Source of the DNA: an uncultured Phocaeicola sp.
GTDB taxonomy: Bacteria > Bacteroidota > Bacteroidia > Bacteroidales > Bacteroidaceae
Direction: 5' to 3'
DNA: 42,283 bases
Assembly (NCBI GenBank): GCA_948956705.1
Contig: CARCZS010000025.1
Coordinates: forward strand, 1 to 42,283
A model generated the notes under the pieces. It was not told the origin of the DNA. It worked only from the letters and a program-made list of their open reading frames with translations, and did not search any database. The translations under genes and the position numbers were made by a program. Numbering within the stretch: position 1 is the stretch's first letter; each line of letters starts with the position of its first letter. Positions 1-9,451 of this stretch are shown here, piece by piece.

Positions 1-258
1 CACCAGTTGCCTGTCGGAGAATCCGGTGTATGCCTTCAGGACCATAAGGGCGATCTTTGCGGAAGGACTGAATCTGTTCCTGCGTCCCAGGCGCCGGTCC
101 GACAGGCCGGCGGCTTTTGCCATACATTCAAACGGAAAGACCGAATGAAGCTTGCCAAGCTCACTCTCATTAAAACTCTTGCGGTATTTTTCCAGAATAT
201 CAAATTCTGTAAAACCCAAAGTAGGGTGAATTTCTGAAATATTCACTATCTTTGCCAT
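1..258 (-). CDS. Transposase, N-terminal 86 residues (partial)
   Basis: The minus strand reads as an open frame from an ATG at 258 to the window edge, giving 86 complete residues starting MAKIVNISEIHPTLGF. The sequence contains FPFECMAKAAGLSDRR and then a basic stretch followed by SPSAKIALMVLKAYTGFSDR, which resembles the N-terminal domain (DUF772-like) of IS5/IS1182-type DDE transposases common in Bacteroides. The catalytic domain lies beyond the window. The start is supported by the hairpin-rich leader upstream and by the lack of a longer frame. A plus-strand frame over the same bases (7-237) is an antisense shadow. I recognise the family by sequence feel and cannot name the element. Confidence 0.7.
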   Translation of the reverse strand, partial: MAKIVNISEIHPTLGFTEFDILEKYRKSFNESELGKLHSVFPFECMAKAAGLSDRRLGRRNRFSPSAKIALMVLKAYTGFSDRQLV

Positions 259-271
259 ATCTTATTAGTTT

Positions 272-320
272 GGATATTTCCCCCGTTTTGGCCGTCAAAC
301 CTTATTTTCGGGGGAATACC
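272..320. repeat. Inverted repeat in IS leader / candidate terminal repeat
   Basis: GGATATTTCCCCCG at 272-285 pairs with CGGGGGAATACC at 309-320, apart from a small bulge. It lies in the region transcribed ahead of the transposase start at 258. Such hairpins in IS leaders can block translation from outside transcripts; alternatively the 309-320 arm is the IS end. Both readings are inferences. Confidence 0.4.
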
Positions 321-329
321 TAAAGATAC

Positions 330-376
330 AAAAAAGCCAACTAATTCGCAATACTTTGTGTATGAATTAGTTGGCT
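330..376 (-). terminator. Rho-independent terminator of the HTCS-CHR operon
   Basis: AGCCAACTAATTC (335-347) and GAATTAGTTGGCT (364-376) form a perfect 13-bp stem with a 16-nt loop. Read on the minus strand it is followed at once by a run of six T (330-335). It lies 88 bp past the stop codon of the last CHR gene (465), with the insertion sequence starting just beyond. Confidence 0.8.
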
Positions 377-464
377 GATTTTGTAATATTTAATGAATGT
401 CCCTGATTATTTCCGGAGCCGATCATACGGATTTTTTTGATGATTTCCCATAATCGTCCTATTC

Positions 465-1037
465 TCAGTAAAGCAGGAACCCTGCCACTCCGCAAAGTAT
501 AATCATTAATATAGGATTGATTTTGTATTTCCGTGTACCTATAAAGGTTACTAGAAAAATAATTATACTGATGATGAATTGATACAAATCTATTTGATAA
601 CTGCCGAAGTTTTCAGCATTCATCAAGACGAGTGCAGCTGCTGCCAGCAGACCTACTACTGCCGGACGCAACCCTTTGAATACGGCTTCTACAACCGGAT
701 GCTTTTGGTATTTCAAGAAGAACCGGCTGATGATTACCATTAATATGAACGATGGAAAAACTACAGCAAAAGTAGCTATGCAAGAACCGAATATAGCCCA
801 GCTTTCATTGTAGCCTGCATTCAATACCGCAGTATATCCCACATAAGTAGCAGAGTTGATGCCAATGGGACCCGGTGTCATTTGGCTGATAGCGATGATA
901 TCTGTAAATTCGCTGGCACTGATCCAATTATATCTTGTTACTACTTCTCCTTGTATCATGGACAACATGGCATAGCCTCCTCCGAAACCGAAGAGCCCTA
1001 TTTTACAGAATGTGTAGAATAAATATAGAAAAATCAT
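465..1037 (-). CDS. Chromate transporter (short CHR protein), second of a pair
   Basis: This 190-residue protein has about six hydrophobic segments and the CHR-family N-terminal signature (FCKIGLFGFGGGYAMLSMI), then an SQMTPGPIG segment also typical of the family. Full-length ChrA proteins hold two CHR domains. Here they are split over two genes, the short-chain pair arrangement, in which both proteins are generally needed for transport. The family exports chromate by anion exchange, but the natural substrate in an anaerobic gut bacterium is unknown. The ATG overlaps the end of the upstream CHR gene by 4 nt (ATGA), so the two are translationally coupled. The operon terminator follows at 330-376. 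Confidence 0.9.
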   Translation of the reverse strand: MIFLYLFYTFCKIGLFGFGGGYAMLSMIQGEVVTRYNWISASEFTDIIAISQMTPGPIGINSATYVGYTAVLNAGYNESWAIFGSCIATFAVVFPSFILMVIISRFFLKYQKHPVVEAVFKGLRPAVVGLLAAAALVLMNAENFGSYQIDLYQFIISIIIFLVTFIGTRKYKINPILMIILCGVAGFLLY

Positions 1038-1582
1038 TTGGATGAATATTTATGTTTGTACTTGCCATATATAAAACCTCCCACGCCCGCTATTATGATA
1101 ATGTAGACTGGAGACACGTCCAATACCCAGATAAGCAATGCGGATACTATTGGTATCCAGACAGTGTAACGGTTTATCTTGGCGGATTTTGCCATGGAGA
1201 AAGTGGGAGCTGCAATAAGGGCTACTACCGCCGGGCGAATTCCCTTGAATATATTCTCTACAATTGGGTATTGTTTGAACTGTTGAAAGAACAAGGCAAT
1301 TGCCAATATGATAAAGAAAGAGGGGAGTATTGTGCCTAAAGCCATTGCCAATGCTCCACGGAATTTACGCAATTTATATCCGATAAATATGGCAATATTT
1401 ACAGCAAATATTCCGGGTACAGACTGAGTGAGGGCTAATAAATCAATAAAATCCTCTTTGTCAATCCATTTTCGTTTGTCCACTATTTCATCTTGAATTA
1501 GGGGAACCATAGCATATCCTCCGCCAATAGTAAATAGTCCTATTTTTAGGAAGATAAGAAATGATTGTAAATAGAAATTCAT
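1034..1582 (-). CDS. Chromate transporter (short CHR protein), first of a pair
   Basis: This 182-residue membrane protein begins MNFYLQSFLIFLKIGLF, followed by TIGGGYAMVPLIQDEIV and LTQSVPG, the CHR-domain hallmarks. It is homologous to the next gene downstream (for example GGGYAM and FKGIRPAVVALIAA against FKGLRPAVVGLLAA), so the pair arose by duplication and probably forms an antiparallel heterodimer, as proposed for two-gene CHR systems. Its start lies only 4 bases past the stop codon of the large hybrid sensor gene and no promoter is visible between them, so it is presumably expressed on the same transcript. Substrate is not shown by the sequence. Confidence 0.9.
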   Translation of the reverse strand: MNFYLQSFLIFLKIGLFTIGGGYAMVPLIQDEIVDKRKWIDKEDFIDLLALTQSVPGIFAVNIAIFIGYKLRKFRGALAMALGTILPSFFIILAIALFFQQFKQYPIVENIFKGIRPAVVALIAAPTFSMAKSAKINRYTVWIPIVSALLIWVLDVSPVYIIIIAGVGGFIYGKYKHKYSSK

Positions 1583-1586
1583 TTTT

Positions 1587-4500
1587 TTAATTTTGTTTCA
1601 TATAAGTGCTTGGTGGAACTCCGTAGTATTTCTTAAATGTATCCGTAAAATATTTGGGATCACTGAATCCCATCATATCCGAAACTTCGGATACGGTATA
1701 ACGTTTGCTTTTCAATAAAATGCTAGCTTCGTTCATACGTACTTTACGTATAAAGTCACTGGGCGAATCATTGGTTAAGGCCTTTATTTTATTGTATAAA
1801 CTACTCCGGCTCATATTCATTGCATCACATAGGTTTTCTACGTTCATTTCTTTGTTTATACTACTTTTTATGATGTCGGTAGCTTTTAAAAGAAATTCCT
1901 GTTCCAAACTGACCGTCGGATCATCTGATACCTCGTCTGCATTGAATTTGAATTGTGAGAAACGCTTTTTCATGATTTCCCTGTTCGCCAGAACGTTGGT
2001 TATGTTTGCTTTCAGTACTTCCATGTCAAATGGTTTGACTATGTATTTATCGGCTTTGGTCTGTAAGCCTTTGATAATACTTTCTTTATCGTTCAATGCG
2101 GTCAGCAATATGATAGGTATATGACTGGTTTCAATATTACTTTTCAATATATTGCACATTTTGTCTCCATTCATGATAGGCATCATTACATCCGACAGTA
2201 TCAGATCAGGTTGTCGCTCTTTGATAAAATCCAGTGCTTCTTGCCCGTTTCCTACATCAGACACATGATAATCTTCCGATAGTGTATGCAATAGGAAAGT
2301 ACGCAATTCCATATTATCTTCCACTATCAGAATGGAAGCGGCATGTGTTTTGACCGGCTTGTTTTTGATCTCTTTCACCAGTTCTTCCGGATTGCCTTCG
2401 ATGACAGGCAGCGGGTCAATTACATCAGCTTTTTTGAATATACGGTAGTTGTATTTCCGACTTTTGATAGGGAATGCCAGTTTGAAGGTAGTTCCTACAT
2501 TCTCTATACTGCTCATTGATATTTTGCCGGCATGGCTTTTTATCAGTTTGTAGGTAAGCAGCATGCCGATGCCGCTTCCTGTGATTTGCAGATTGATGGC
2601 ATTATTCCCTCTGAATAGGCTTTTGAACATTTTCTTTTGTTCATTGGCGGGGATCCCGATTCCTGTATCTGTAATAGTGATGAACCAATGACTTTTATTT
2701 TTCTGAGTTTGCACAGTGACATTGCCCCCCTGACAGGTATATTTCAAGGCATTTGTCATTAGGTTACGGATAATGGAATCCATCTTGTTTCTGTCCAGCC
2801 ATACTTCCTGGCTTTCGAAATTAGTTTCAAATATGATATTTATCTGTCTTTTGCGGGCATATAAATTGAACTGTTCCAAATAGTTTTTGATATAGTTGTT
2901 CAATTCGTATCGGGATACATATACAGTGGAGGTATACAGTTCCTCTTTTTCAAAATTAATCAGATTACTGGCTAACTCAGACAGATTGTCTGTATTTTGT
3001 ATAGCTAGGTTGATATTGATTCTTCCCTGTTCGGACAGGTTTTCGTTTTTAAGAATCTCTCCCAAAGGAGCTTTTATCAAAGTCAGCGGTGTACGTATAT
3101 CATGCGCCGTGTTGATAAAGAACCGGATTTTTTCTTTTGAATTGTTTCTGTCTTTCCTAAGCCACAAATAACGTAAGACAATTACTCCGACCAGTATAAA
3201 AATGATCAGATAAAGAATGCCTGCCCAAAAAGTAGCCCACCAAGGTGGGGTTACGGTTATGAAAAGTGAACGTTCTTCTAGCAAATGGTGATCATCCATC
3301 AGGATGGCTCTCACTCTTAATTTATACTTACCGGGACCGATATTAGTGTAACGTATGCGGTTATCGTTCGTGAGTGAAGTCCATTCATCATAAAACCCTT
3401 CCAGTTTCCAGGAATAGACGATGTTGGAGGGATTATCATAATTGATGGAAGACACATCCAATGAAAAAATATTCTGGTCGTAATTCAGTATGATATGCCG
3501 GGTATCATCAATTTCTTCTTTTAAAGGGGAACCTTTTTCACCAGGCATTACTTTCTGATAGAGCAGTCGGAAATTATCAAATACCATTTTGGATTTGAAT
3601 TGATGAGGCAGCGTGACGGTATCTGCCAGTTCAATGGCTCCGTCTCCACATCCGAAAATAAATTTTTTATCGCGTGTATGTACTCCGGCAGCTTGGTTAA
3701 AGTTGGTAGACATCAACCCTTGTTCTTTTGTCCAGTTAGAGAATATTTTTTCTTTTGTTTTGAAACGGGTCAACCCTTTTTCTGTACTAATGATCAAATC
3801 GTCTTCCAGAGCAGACAGTATGCAATGAATATTATTAGATATCAGAGCTGAATTATTGACATGGTAATTAGTTACTTTTTCTGTATAATTGTTGTAAATC
3901 CATATACCGGAACCATGTGTACCAATGAAAGTGATGTTCTTTTTACTTTGATAAATAGTATTTATGCAGCCTAGTTCGGAGTCTAGATTCACCGCTTTGA
4001 GCTCTTGATTGACTTTATTGAACTGATACAATCCATTGATAGTTCCTATCCATAAATTGTGGGCGTCCTTATTGGTGATATAGGTGATAGGGAAATCCAT
4101 TTTATAACAATGCATTTCCTTTGTATCCATATCATAACTTTTTAAATTGTAATATCCTCCGGCCCAAATCAGATTATCCCAATCCTTATAAATACAACGA
4201 ATATATTTATCCGGTTTTATGGTGTCATCATTTAATGTCTGGGGAATAAAATATTGTGTGGTCATGTTTTTCTTATCTATTTTGTACATTCCCGACATAT
4301 ATCCTCCTACTAAAATAATTCCTGGCCGGGATTCACATATAGAGATAAATACATGATTTTGATTAGGTGTGTCATGCTGATAAGTTGATAATAAATTCGT
4401 CCATTGTTTGGTGGAAGGACGGTAGCAACATACGCCATTATTGGTCGCATACCAAATATCTCCTTCAGAATCTTCCAATATATAGTTCACTTGGTTATCT

Positions 4501-5555
4501 ATCAGTGAGTTGGGATTGTCGTAAGAGTGCTGTATCCATTTATATCCGGGATATTTCTCGGAATACACAGTAATTCCTATAGGATAGACTGCCATCCATA
4601 ATTTTTGATCATCATCAATATAGATATCATTAATGATATTACCGTTCATTTTATTGGAATGGTTGTGGTCGGCATTTAGAAAATTTGTCAATTCGTAAGT
4701 GCCCAAGTTTAATTTATATACACCTGCGCCATTAGTTGCTATTAGCACCTCGTTTTCATTTTCTTTACTTGCTATGATAGAGTTGACATTAATGTCTTGT
4801 AGTCCGTTGTGTACATCAATCAGTTGGCGGCTATGGATATTGTATAGATAAATACCATCCAGCAAGGTACCTATTACTAGCATTTGGGTTTCCGGATGAA
4901 AATAGATGTAGTTCACTATATGAAAATTATCCAGTTCCGGATGCTTGATTGTTTCTAATCGGCCATGATTCAGTTTTGCACAGTAAATCTTGTGGCTGGA
5001 TGCCAGAAAATATTGGTTGTTCGTAGATTTTGCAATATATGTGATTTCTTCCTTGATAGGACTTTCCAGTTGAATAAGTTCATGGGTATCTATGTCGAAA
5101 AGATATTGTTTATTTTTAGTGCAAAGCAATATATTGTTGTCTTTGGAGTCAAGAAATGAAGCGGTGAGCGGCAGTCCGCTGTTGCTTTTGTCCTTACTGG
5201 CAAAATCGCAAACTAGTTCAAATTTATCTTGTAAGGAATTGTACCTGAATAGATGACCGGTTTTTCCTATCTCCCAAACCACTCCTGCCGTATCTGTTTG
5301 CAAAGTGTTCAAGTTAGGAAAAAAGTTCAATAGTTTTCCGTTGGCTGTTAAGCTATAGTGTGTGTATTGTTTTCCGTTGTACCTGTCTATTCCTTCGTGA
5401 GTGAGAAACCACATATAGCCCTTTTTATCTTTTCGTATAGATAAAACTCTACGGCTGCTCAAACCATTCTGAGTATCCAGATACTGGTATAGTTGAGCAA
5501 CGGCAGGTGTTACCAAAATAACAAAAAGGCATATAAGTAAAAGAATTCTTCTCAT
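1587..5555 (-). CDS. Hybrid two-component system sensor histidine kinase/response regulator (HTCS)
   Basis: A 1322-residue one-protein signalling system. From the start at 5555: signal sequence MRRILLLICLFVILVTPAVA; a periplasmic sensor with two-component-regulator propeller repeats (for example KDKKGYMWFLTHEGIDRY) to about residue 710; a Y_Y_Y domain; a membrane segment at about 777-799; HisKA with the phospho-His in NTAHDIRTPLTL (about H818); HATPase with NLMTNALKYT and DTGIGIP; a receiver with DLILSDVMMP (about D1122); and a C-terminal AraC-type HTH (about 1242-1322). A longer frame reaches 5624, but its extra 23 residues overlap the purL terminator stem and the likely promoter, and only the start at 5555 gives a normal signal peptide. 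HTCS proteins usually control polysaccharide loci. None is visible here; instead two CHR genes follow after 4 bases. Confidence 0.93.
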   Translation of the reverse strand: MRRILLLICLFVILVTPAVAQLYQYLDTQNGLSSRRVLSIRKDKKGYMWFLTHEGIDRYNGKQYTHYSLTANGKLLNFFPNLNTLQTDTAGVVWEIGKTGHLFRYNSLQDKFELVCDFASKDKSNSGLPLTASFLDSKDNNILLCTKNKQYLFDIDTHELIQLESPIKEEITYIAKSTNNQYFLASSHKIYCAKLNHGRLETIKHPELDNFHIVNYIYFHPETQMLVIGTLLDGIYLYNIHSRQLIDVHNGLQDINVNSIIASKENENEVLIATNGAGVYKLNLGTYELTNFLNADHNHSNKMNGNIINDIYIDDDQKLWMAVYPIGITVYSEKYPGYKWIQHSYDNPNSLIDNQVNYILEDSEGDIWYATNNGVCCYRPSTKQWTNLLSTYQHDTPNQNHVFISICESRPGIILVGGYMSGMYKIDKKNMTTQYFIPQTLNDDTIKPDKYIRCIYKDWDNLIWAGGYYNLKSYDMDTKEMHCYKMDFPITYITNKDAHNLWIGTINGLYQFNKVNQELKAVNLDSELGCINTIYQSKKNITFIGTHGSGIWIYNNYTEKVTNYHVNNSALISNNIHCILSALEDDLIISTEKGLTRFKTKEKIFSNWTKEQGLMSTNFNQAAGVHTRDKKFIFGCGDGAIELADTVTLPHQFKSKMVFDNFRLLYQKVMPGEKGSPLKEEIDDTRHIILNYDQNIFSLDVSSINYDNPSNIVYSWKLEGFYDEWTSLTNDNRIRYTNIGPGKYKLRVRAILMDDHHLLEERSLFITVTPPWWATFWAGILYLIIFILVGVIVLRYLWLRKDRNNSKEKIRFFINTAHDIRTPLTLIKAPLGEILKNENLSEQGRININLAIQNTDNLSELASNLINFEKEELYTSTVYVSRYELNNYIKNYLEQFNLYARKRQINIIFETNFESQEVWLDRNKMDSIIRNLMTNALKYTCQGGNVTVQTQKNKSHWFITITDTGIGIPANEQKKMFKSLFRGNNAINLQITGSGIGMLLTYKLIKSHAGKISMSSIENVGTTFKLAFPIKSRKYNYRIFKKADVIDPLPVIEGNPEELVKEIKNKPVKTHAASILIVEDNMELRTFLLHTLSEDYHVSDVGNGQEALDFIKERQPDLILSDVMMPIMNGDKMCNILKSNIETSHIPIILLTALNDKESIIKGLQTKADKYIVKPFDMEVLKANITNVLANREIMKKRFSQFKFNADEVSDDPTVSLEQEFLLKATDIIKSSINKEMNVENLCDAMNMSRSSLYNKIKALTNDSPSDFIRKVRMNEASILLKSKRYTVSEVSDMMGFSDPKYFTDTFKKYYGVPPSTYMKQN

Positions 5556-5578
5556 ATTATTAGGAGGCAAAATCCTTA

Positions 5579-5609
5579 CAAAGTTCGTAATTTCCCTTAA
5601 CATATCAAA
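5579..5609 (-). promoter_or_regulatory. Candidate promoter of the HTCS-CHR operon
   Basis: On the minus strand a TTTG (5606-5609) lies 19 nt upstream of GAACTTTG (5579-5586), close to the Bacteroidetes -33/-7 pattern (TTTG, about 19-20 nt, TAnnTTTG). Initiation would fall near 5573, about 18 nt before the ATG at 5555. This supports the shorter start of the sensor gene. Confidence 0.5.
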
Positions 5610-5623
5610 ATCTGTTATATACA

Positions 5624-5659
5624 AAAAAAGCGGTAATCAGTATGACTCACCGCTTTTTT
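5624..5659 (-). terminator. Rho-independent terminator of purL
   Basis: AAAAAAGCGGT and ACCGCTTTTTT flank a short loop, giving a GC-containing stem with T-runs on both strands. It sits 22 bp past the purL stop codon and just upstream of the HTCS promoter, so it insulates the two units. Confidence 0.85.
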
Positions 5660-5680
5660 AGTAAATATAACAAATCGTTT

Positions 5681-8600
5681 TTATTTTTTGTTCATCTCAA
5701 TCCATTTTCTAGCATTGACAAATGCTTCCATCCATGGAGTAATCTGATCGTTCTTTATTCTATCAGCCGGATAATAAGCATTTTGCCATGGGAAACAAGA
5801 GCGTTCCAGATGAGGCATCATGGCCAAATGGCGACCGTCAGGACTGGCCAGACCGGCTACGCTGTAATCTGAACCGTTCGGATTGCCGGGATACTCATCG
5901 TATGAGTATTTCAATACAACATTGTATTTATCTTCATGATATGGCAATGAGAATTTACCTTCTCCATGGGCTACCCAGATGCCAAGCTTGCTTCCGCTTA
6001 ACGAACCGAACATGACGCTTCTATTCATAGGAACAGTAACACCTACAAACTTGGATTCGAATTTATGTGAATCATTGTGCAGCATTTTCGCTTTCTTGGT
6101 GAAGTCTGGGTTAATCAGGTTTAATTCTATCATCAGCTGGCAGCCGTTACATACGCCCAATGACAATGTATCTTTGCGTGCATAGAAGTTATCCAATGCA
6201 GCTTTGGCTTTGGGATTGAACAAGAAAGCTCCGGCCCATCCTTTGGCAGAGCCTAAAACGTCCGAATTAGAGAACCCACCGCAGAATACGATGAAATTGA
6301 TGTCCTCTAATGTCTCACGTCCGCTGACCAGATCGGTCATTGTTACATCCTTCACATCAAATCCTGCCAAATAGAGCATGTAGGCCATTTCGCGTTCGCC
6401 ATTGGTTCCTTTTTCACGGATAATAGCTGCTTTGATACCTGTCGGAGTACGACGGTCGGGGTTAAGGCCGAATTGTGAAAGTTTGCCGGTGAATGATTTG
6501 TCGAATACAAATTCCAAAGGTTGTTTCTTGTAGTTCTCGAAACGTTTTTTGGCGCAGCCGTTCATGCTCTGCTTGCGGTCTAGCAAGTAAGAGGTAGAAT
6601 ACCATACATCGCGCAGATAGTCTATGCCGAACTGGTAAGTCGCATCTCCCTTTTCTACCAGGATATGTCGTTCTTCAGTCGGTTTACCTAATTTTACGTA
6701 GCCTATGCCTGCGTCTTCCAAGATTTTTTTCACTTCTTCTTTGTACTTATCTTTTACCTGGATAACAATACCCGGATTTTCGGCGAACAATATCTTGATA
6801 ATGTCATCTTCCTTAATCTTGTTCAGGCTGATTTCCATACCACCTTCCATATTCGAGAAGCACATTTCAAGCAGTGTAGTAATAAGACCACCGGCAGAAA
6901 TATCGTGACCGGCCATAATCAGACCTTTATTTACTAATTCTTGTACAGCCAGGAATGCGTCGCGGAAATATTCAGGATTTTGTACAGTCGGTACATCGTC
7001 ACCTACTTTGTTCAGTGATTGTGCAAAAGCAGAACCTCCCAGACGTAACTTGTCAAAACTGAAATCAATATGGTAGATAGTGCTCTTTTCATCATTTACC
7101 AATACAGGAGAAACCACTTTCTTCACATCCGAAACTTCACCGCCGGCAGAAACGATGACAGTTCCCGGACTGATGATCTTTTCACCGTTAGGATATTTCT
7201 GAGTCATAGACAAAGAATCTTTTCCGGTCGGTACATTGATTTGCAATGAGCAGCAGAAATCGGAAAGGGCTTTTACGGCAGTGTACAGGCGGGCGTCTTC
7301 ACCTTCCTGTGCGCGGCATGGCCACATCCAGTTGGCAGACAAGGAAATGCTGTCCAATCCTTCCGCCATCGGGGCCCATACGATATTAGTCAGTGCTTCG
7401 GCTACCGACAAAACAGAGCCTGCGGCCGGATTGGCTAAGGCGGCTTGGGGAGCATGGCCTAGAGAAGTTGCTATACCTTTTTCGCCACGATAATCGAGAG
7501 CTACTACACCACAATCGCTCAGAGGCAACTGAATTTCACCTTGACATTGTTGGCGAGCGATTTTACCGGTTACGGAACGGTCTACTTTATTGGTTAACCA
7601 ATCTTTGCAAGCAACAGCTTCCAGCTGAAGTACGCGGCGGATATATTCATTTAATTTGGAAGTTTCGTATGAAACATTTTCATAATGGCGCTCTACGGTC
7701 TTGTCAACCATGTAGGTTTTCGGAGAAGAACCGAACATCTGATCTACTGCCAGATCGAACGGACGTACTCCATCGGCCTGTTCAAAGGCAAAGCGGGCGT
7801 CTCCGGTTGTTTCACCTACGGTATACATCGGCGCACGTTCGCGATCAGCAATTTTTTGTACATGTTCAATAGCCGACTCGTCAATCAGCAATCCCATACG
7901 TTCCTGAGATTCGTTGGCGATAATTTCTTTGGCAGACAAAGTCTGGTCACCGATAGGTAGTTTGTCCATATGAATTAATCCACCGTTTTCTTCTACCAGT
8001 TCGGATAAACAATTCACGTGGCCGGCCGAACCGTGGTCGTGAATGGAAACAATCGGGTTGTTATCTTCTTCACACAATGCACGGACTACATTATAGGCAC
8101 GTTTTTGCATTTCCGCATTGGCACGTTGAACGGCGTTTAGTTCGATTCCCGATGAGTACCGGCCTGTCTCAACAGAAGAGACCGAACCTCCACCCAAGCC
8201 GATGCGATAGTTATCACCACCCATTACAACGACTTTATTTCCTTTTTCGGGATGTCCTTTCAGACAGTCGCGCTGAGTACCGTAACCTACTCCTCCTGCC
8301 AGCATAATCACTTTGTCGTATGCATACTTCTCGCCGTTTTCCTGGTGCTCGAATGTCAGTACAGAACCACAAATCAGCGGTTGACCGAATTTGTTACCGA
8401 AATCGGAAGCACCGTTGGAAGCCTTGATTAAGATCTGTTCCGGAGTCTGGTATAACCATTGGCGGACAGGAAGGATGTCTTCCCATTCGCGTCCCTCATC
8501 AGTACGGGGATAAGAGGTCATATAAACGGCAGTACCAGCAATGGGCCATGAGCCCTTGCCACCGCCCATACGGTCACGGATCTCACCACCGGTACCGGTA

Positions 8601-9385
8601 GATGCACCGTTGAATGGTTCTACGGTTGTCGGGAAGTTATGTGTTTCGGCTTTCAGTGAGATAACAGTCTTGATATCTTTGATAATGAAATAATCGGAAG
8701 TGGAATGATCGGCCGGAGAGAATTGCTCTACTATCGGTCCTTCGGCAAATGCTACATTATCTTTATAAGCGGAAATAATCTTGTTGGGATTTTCAGCAGT
8801 CGTTTTCTTGATCATCTGGAACAAGGAAGACTCCATTTCCTGACCATCAATAATGAATGTTCCGCCGAATATCTTATGGCGGCAATGCTCGGAATTGATC
8901 TGTGCGAAGCCGAATACTTCGGAATCGGTTAATTTACGTCCCAAATCTTTTTCAACCTTCAGCAAATAGTCCATTTCCTCACGGGAAAGTGCCAGACCTT
9001 CTTTTTCATTGTATTCTTCGAGGTTCTCGATGTGAACAATCGGCTGGGGTTTGATGTTGACTGTGAAAATCTCCTGGTTCAATCCCTTATACATACGTTG
9101 CAGCATAGGATCGTACTCGGCGTTTTCGTCTTTTACAGGGAAATATTCCTCAATGCGTAAGACACCTGTAAGACCCATGTTCTGAGTGATTTCTACAGCA
9201 TTTGTACTCCAGGGAGTAATCATTTCCCGACGCGGTCCGATGAAGCAACCTTTCAGGTTCTCTTCGTTCTCTACAGTGGCTTCACCATAAAGCCAGCTTA
9301 ATTTCTGAATATCCTCAGAAGCCAGTTCCTGGCTGACTTCTGTTGCTATTACACTTTTAGTGGGTGTTCTGAAAAATAGAATCAT
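5681..9385 (-). CDS. purL: Phosphoribosylformylglycinamidine (FGAM) synthase, large monolithic form
   Basis: This 1234-residue cytoplasmic enzyme makes FGAM from FGAR, ATP and glutamine, the fourth step of purine synthesis. The sequence shows the full domain order of the long PurL type: N-terminal PurS-like region, a linker, two AIRS-like halves (for example FGFAQINSEHCRHK and SLKAETHNFPTTVEPFNGA in the first, and GGSVSSVETG), and a C-terminal class I glutaminase domain with the nucleophile Cys in LGVCNGCQLM and a later HGEGKF. Length is slightly under the 1295 residues of the E. coli enzyme. The start MILFFRTPTKSV at 9385 follows a good -7 box by about 65 nt. It is transcribed alone, divergent from the LysE-type gene, and ends at its own terminator. 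No anomalies seen. Confidence 0.97.
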   Translation of the reverse strand: MILFFRTPTKSVIATEVSQELASEDIQKLSWLYGEATVENEENLKGCFIGPRREMITPWSTNAVEITQNMGLTGVLRIEEYFPVKDENAEYDPMLQRMYKGLNQEIFTVNIKPQPIVHIENLEEYNEKEGLALSREEMDYLLKVEKDLGRKLTDSEVFGFAQINSEHCRHKIFGGTFIIDGQEMESSLFQMIKKTTAENPNKIISAYKDNVAFAEGPIVEQFSPADHSTSDYFIIKDIKTVISLKAETHNFPTTVEPFNGASTGTGGEIRDRMGGGKGSWPIAGTAVYMTSYPRTDEGREWEDILPVRQWLYQTPEQILIKASNGASDFGNKFGQPLICGSVLTFEHQENGEKYAYDKVIMLAGGVGYGTQRDCLKGHPEKGNKVVVMGGDNYRIGLGGGSVSSVETGRYSSGIELNAVQRANAEMQKRAYNVVRALCEEDNNPIVSIHDHGSAGHVNCLSELVEENGGLIHMDKLPIGDQTLSAKEIIANESQERMGLLIDESAIEHVQKIADRERAPMYTVGETTGDARFAFEQADGVRPFDLAVDQMFGSSPKTYMVDKTVERHYENVSYETSKLNEYIRRVLQLEAVACKDWLTNKVDRSVTGKIARQQCQGEIQLPLSDCGVVALDYRGEKGIATSLGHAPQAALANPAAGSVLSVAEALTNIVWAPMAEGLDSISLSANWMWPCRAQEGEDARLYTAVKALSDFCCSLQINVPTGKDSLSMTQKYPNGEKIISPGTVIVSAGGEVSDVKKVVSPVLVNDEKSTIYHIDFSFDKLRLGGSAFAQSLNKVGDDVPTVQNPEYFRDAFLAVQELVNKGLIMAGHDISAGGLITTLLEMCFSNMEGGMEISLNKIKEDDIIKILFAENPGIVIQVKDKYKEEVKKILEDAGIGYVKLGKPTEERHILVEKGDATYQFGIDYLRDVWYSTSYLLDRKQSMNGCAKKRFENYKKQPLEFVFDKSFTGKLSQFGLNPDRRTPTGIKAAIIREKGTNGEREMAYMLYLAGFDVKDVTMTDLVSGRETLEDINFIVFCGGFSNSDVLGSAKGWAGAFLFNPKAKAALDNFYARKDTLSLGVCNGCQLMIELNLINPDFTKKAKMLHNDSHKFESKFVGVTVPMNRSVMFGSLSGSKLGIWVAHGEGKFSLPYHEDKYNVVLKYSYDEYPGNPNGSDYSVAGLASPDGRHLAMMPHLERSCFPWQNAYYPADRIKNDQITPWMEAFVNARKWIEMNKK

Positions 9386-9451
9386 AGCACTTTTATAGTT
9401 GTTTTGTTAATTGAAAACTAGTTCTAATATCAAGGGTCTATTAATAAGGTG

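Larger units (their letters stand above)
1..320 (-). mobile_element. Insertion sequence, one end (truncated by window edge)
   Basis: The stretch holds the start of a transposase gene on the minus strand and, upstream of it, a region with no resemblance to the neighbouring operon. The outer boundary is inferred: the chromate operon terminator ends at about 330, and a GGTATTCCCCCG-like sequence (minus strand, ending at 320) could be the terminal inverted repeat. The other end lies outside the window, so neither the terminal repeats nor a target duplication can be confirmed. Confidence 0.6.

Noticed and set aside
7..237. Plus-strand open frame of 76 codons at the window start
   Set aside because: It is antisense to a transposase-like protein on the minus strand that reads through the whole stretch and makes sense as a protein.
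5556..5624. Longer N-terminus for the HTCS protein starting at 5624
   Set aside because: The extra 23 residues run through the purL terminator stem and the likely promoter and bury the signal peptide.
7393..7872. Plus-strand frame of 159 codons inside purL, and similar long antisense frames in the permease and prfC genes
   Set aside because: They lie entirely within well-supported genes, lack domain features and have shadow-like composition.
9386..9451. Purine riboswitch in the purL leader
   Set aside because: The leader is only about 60 nt and no paired helices of that aptamer were seen.
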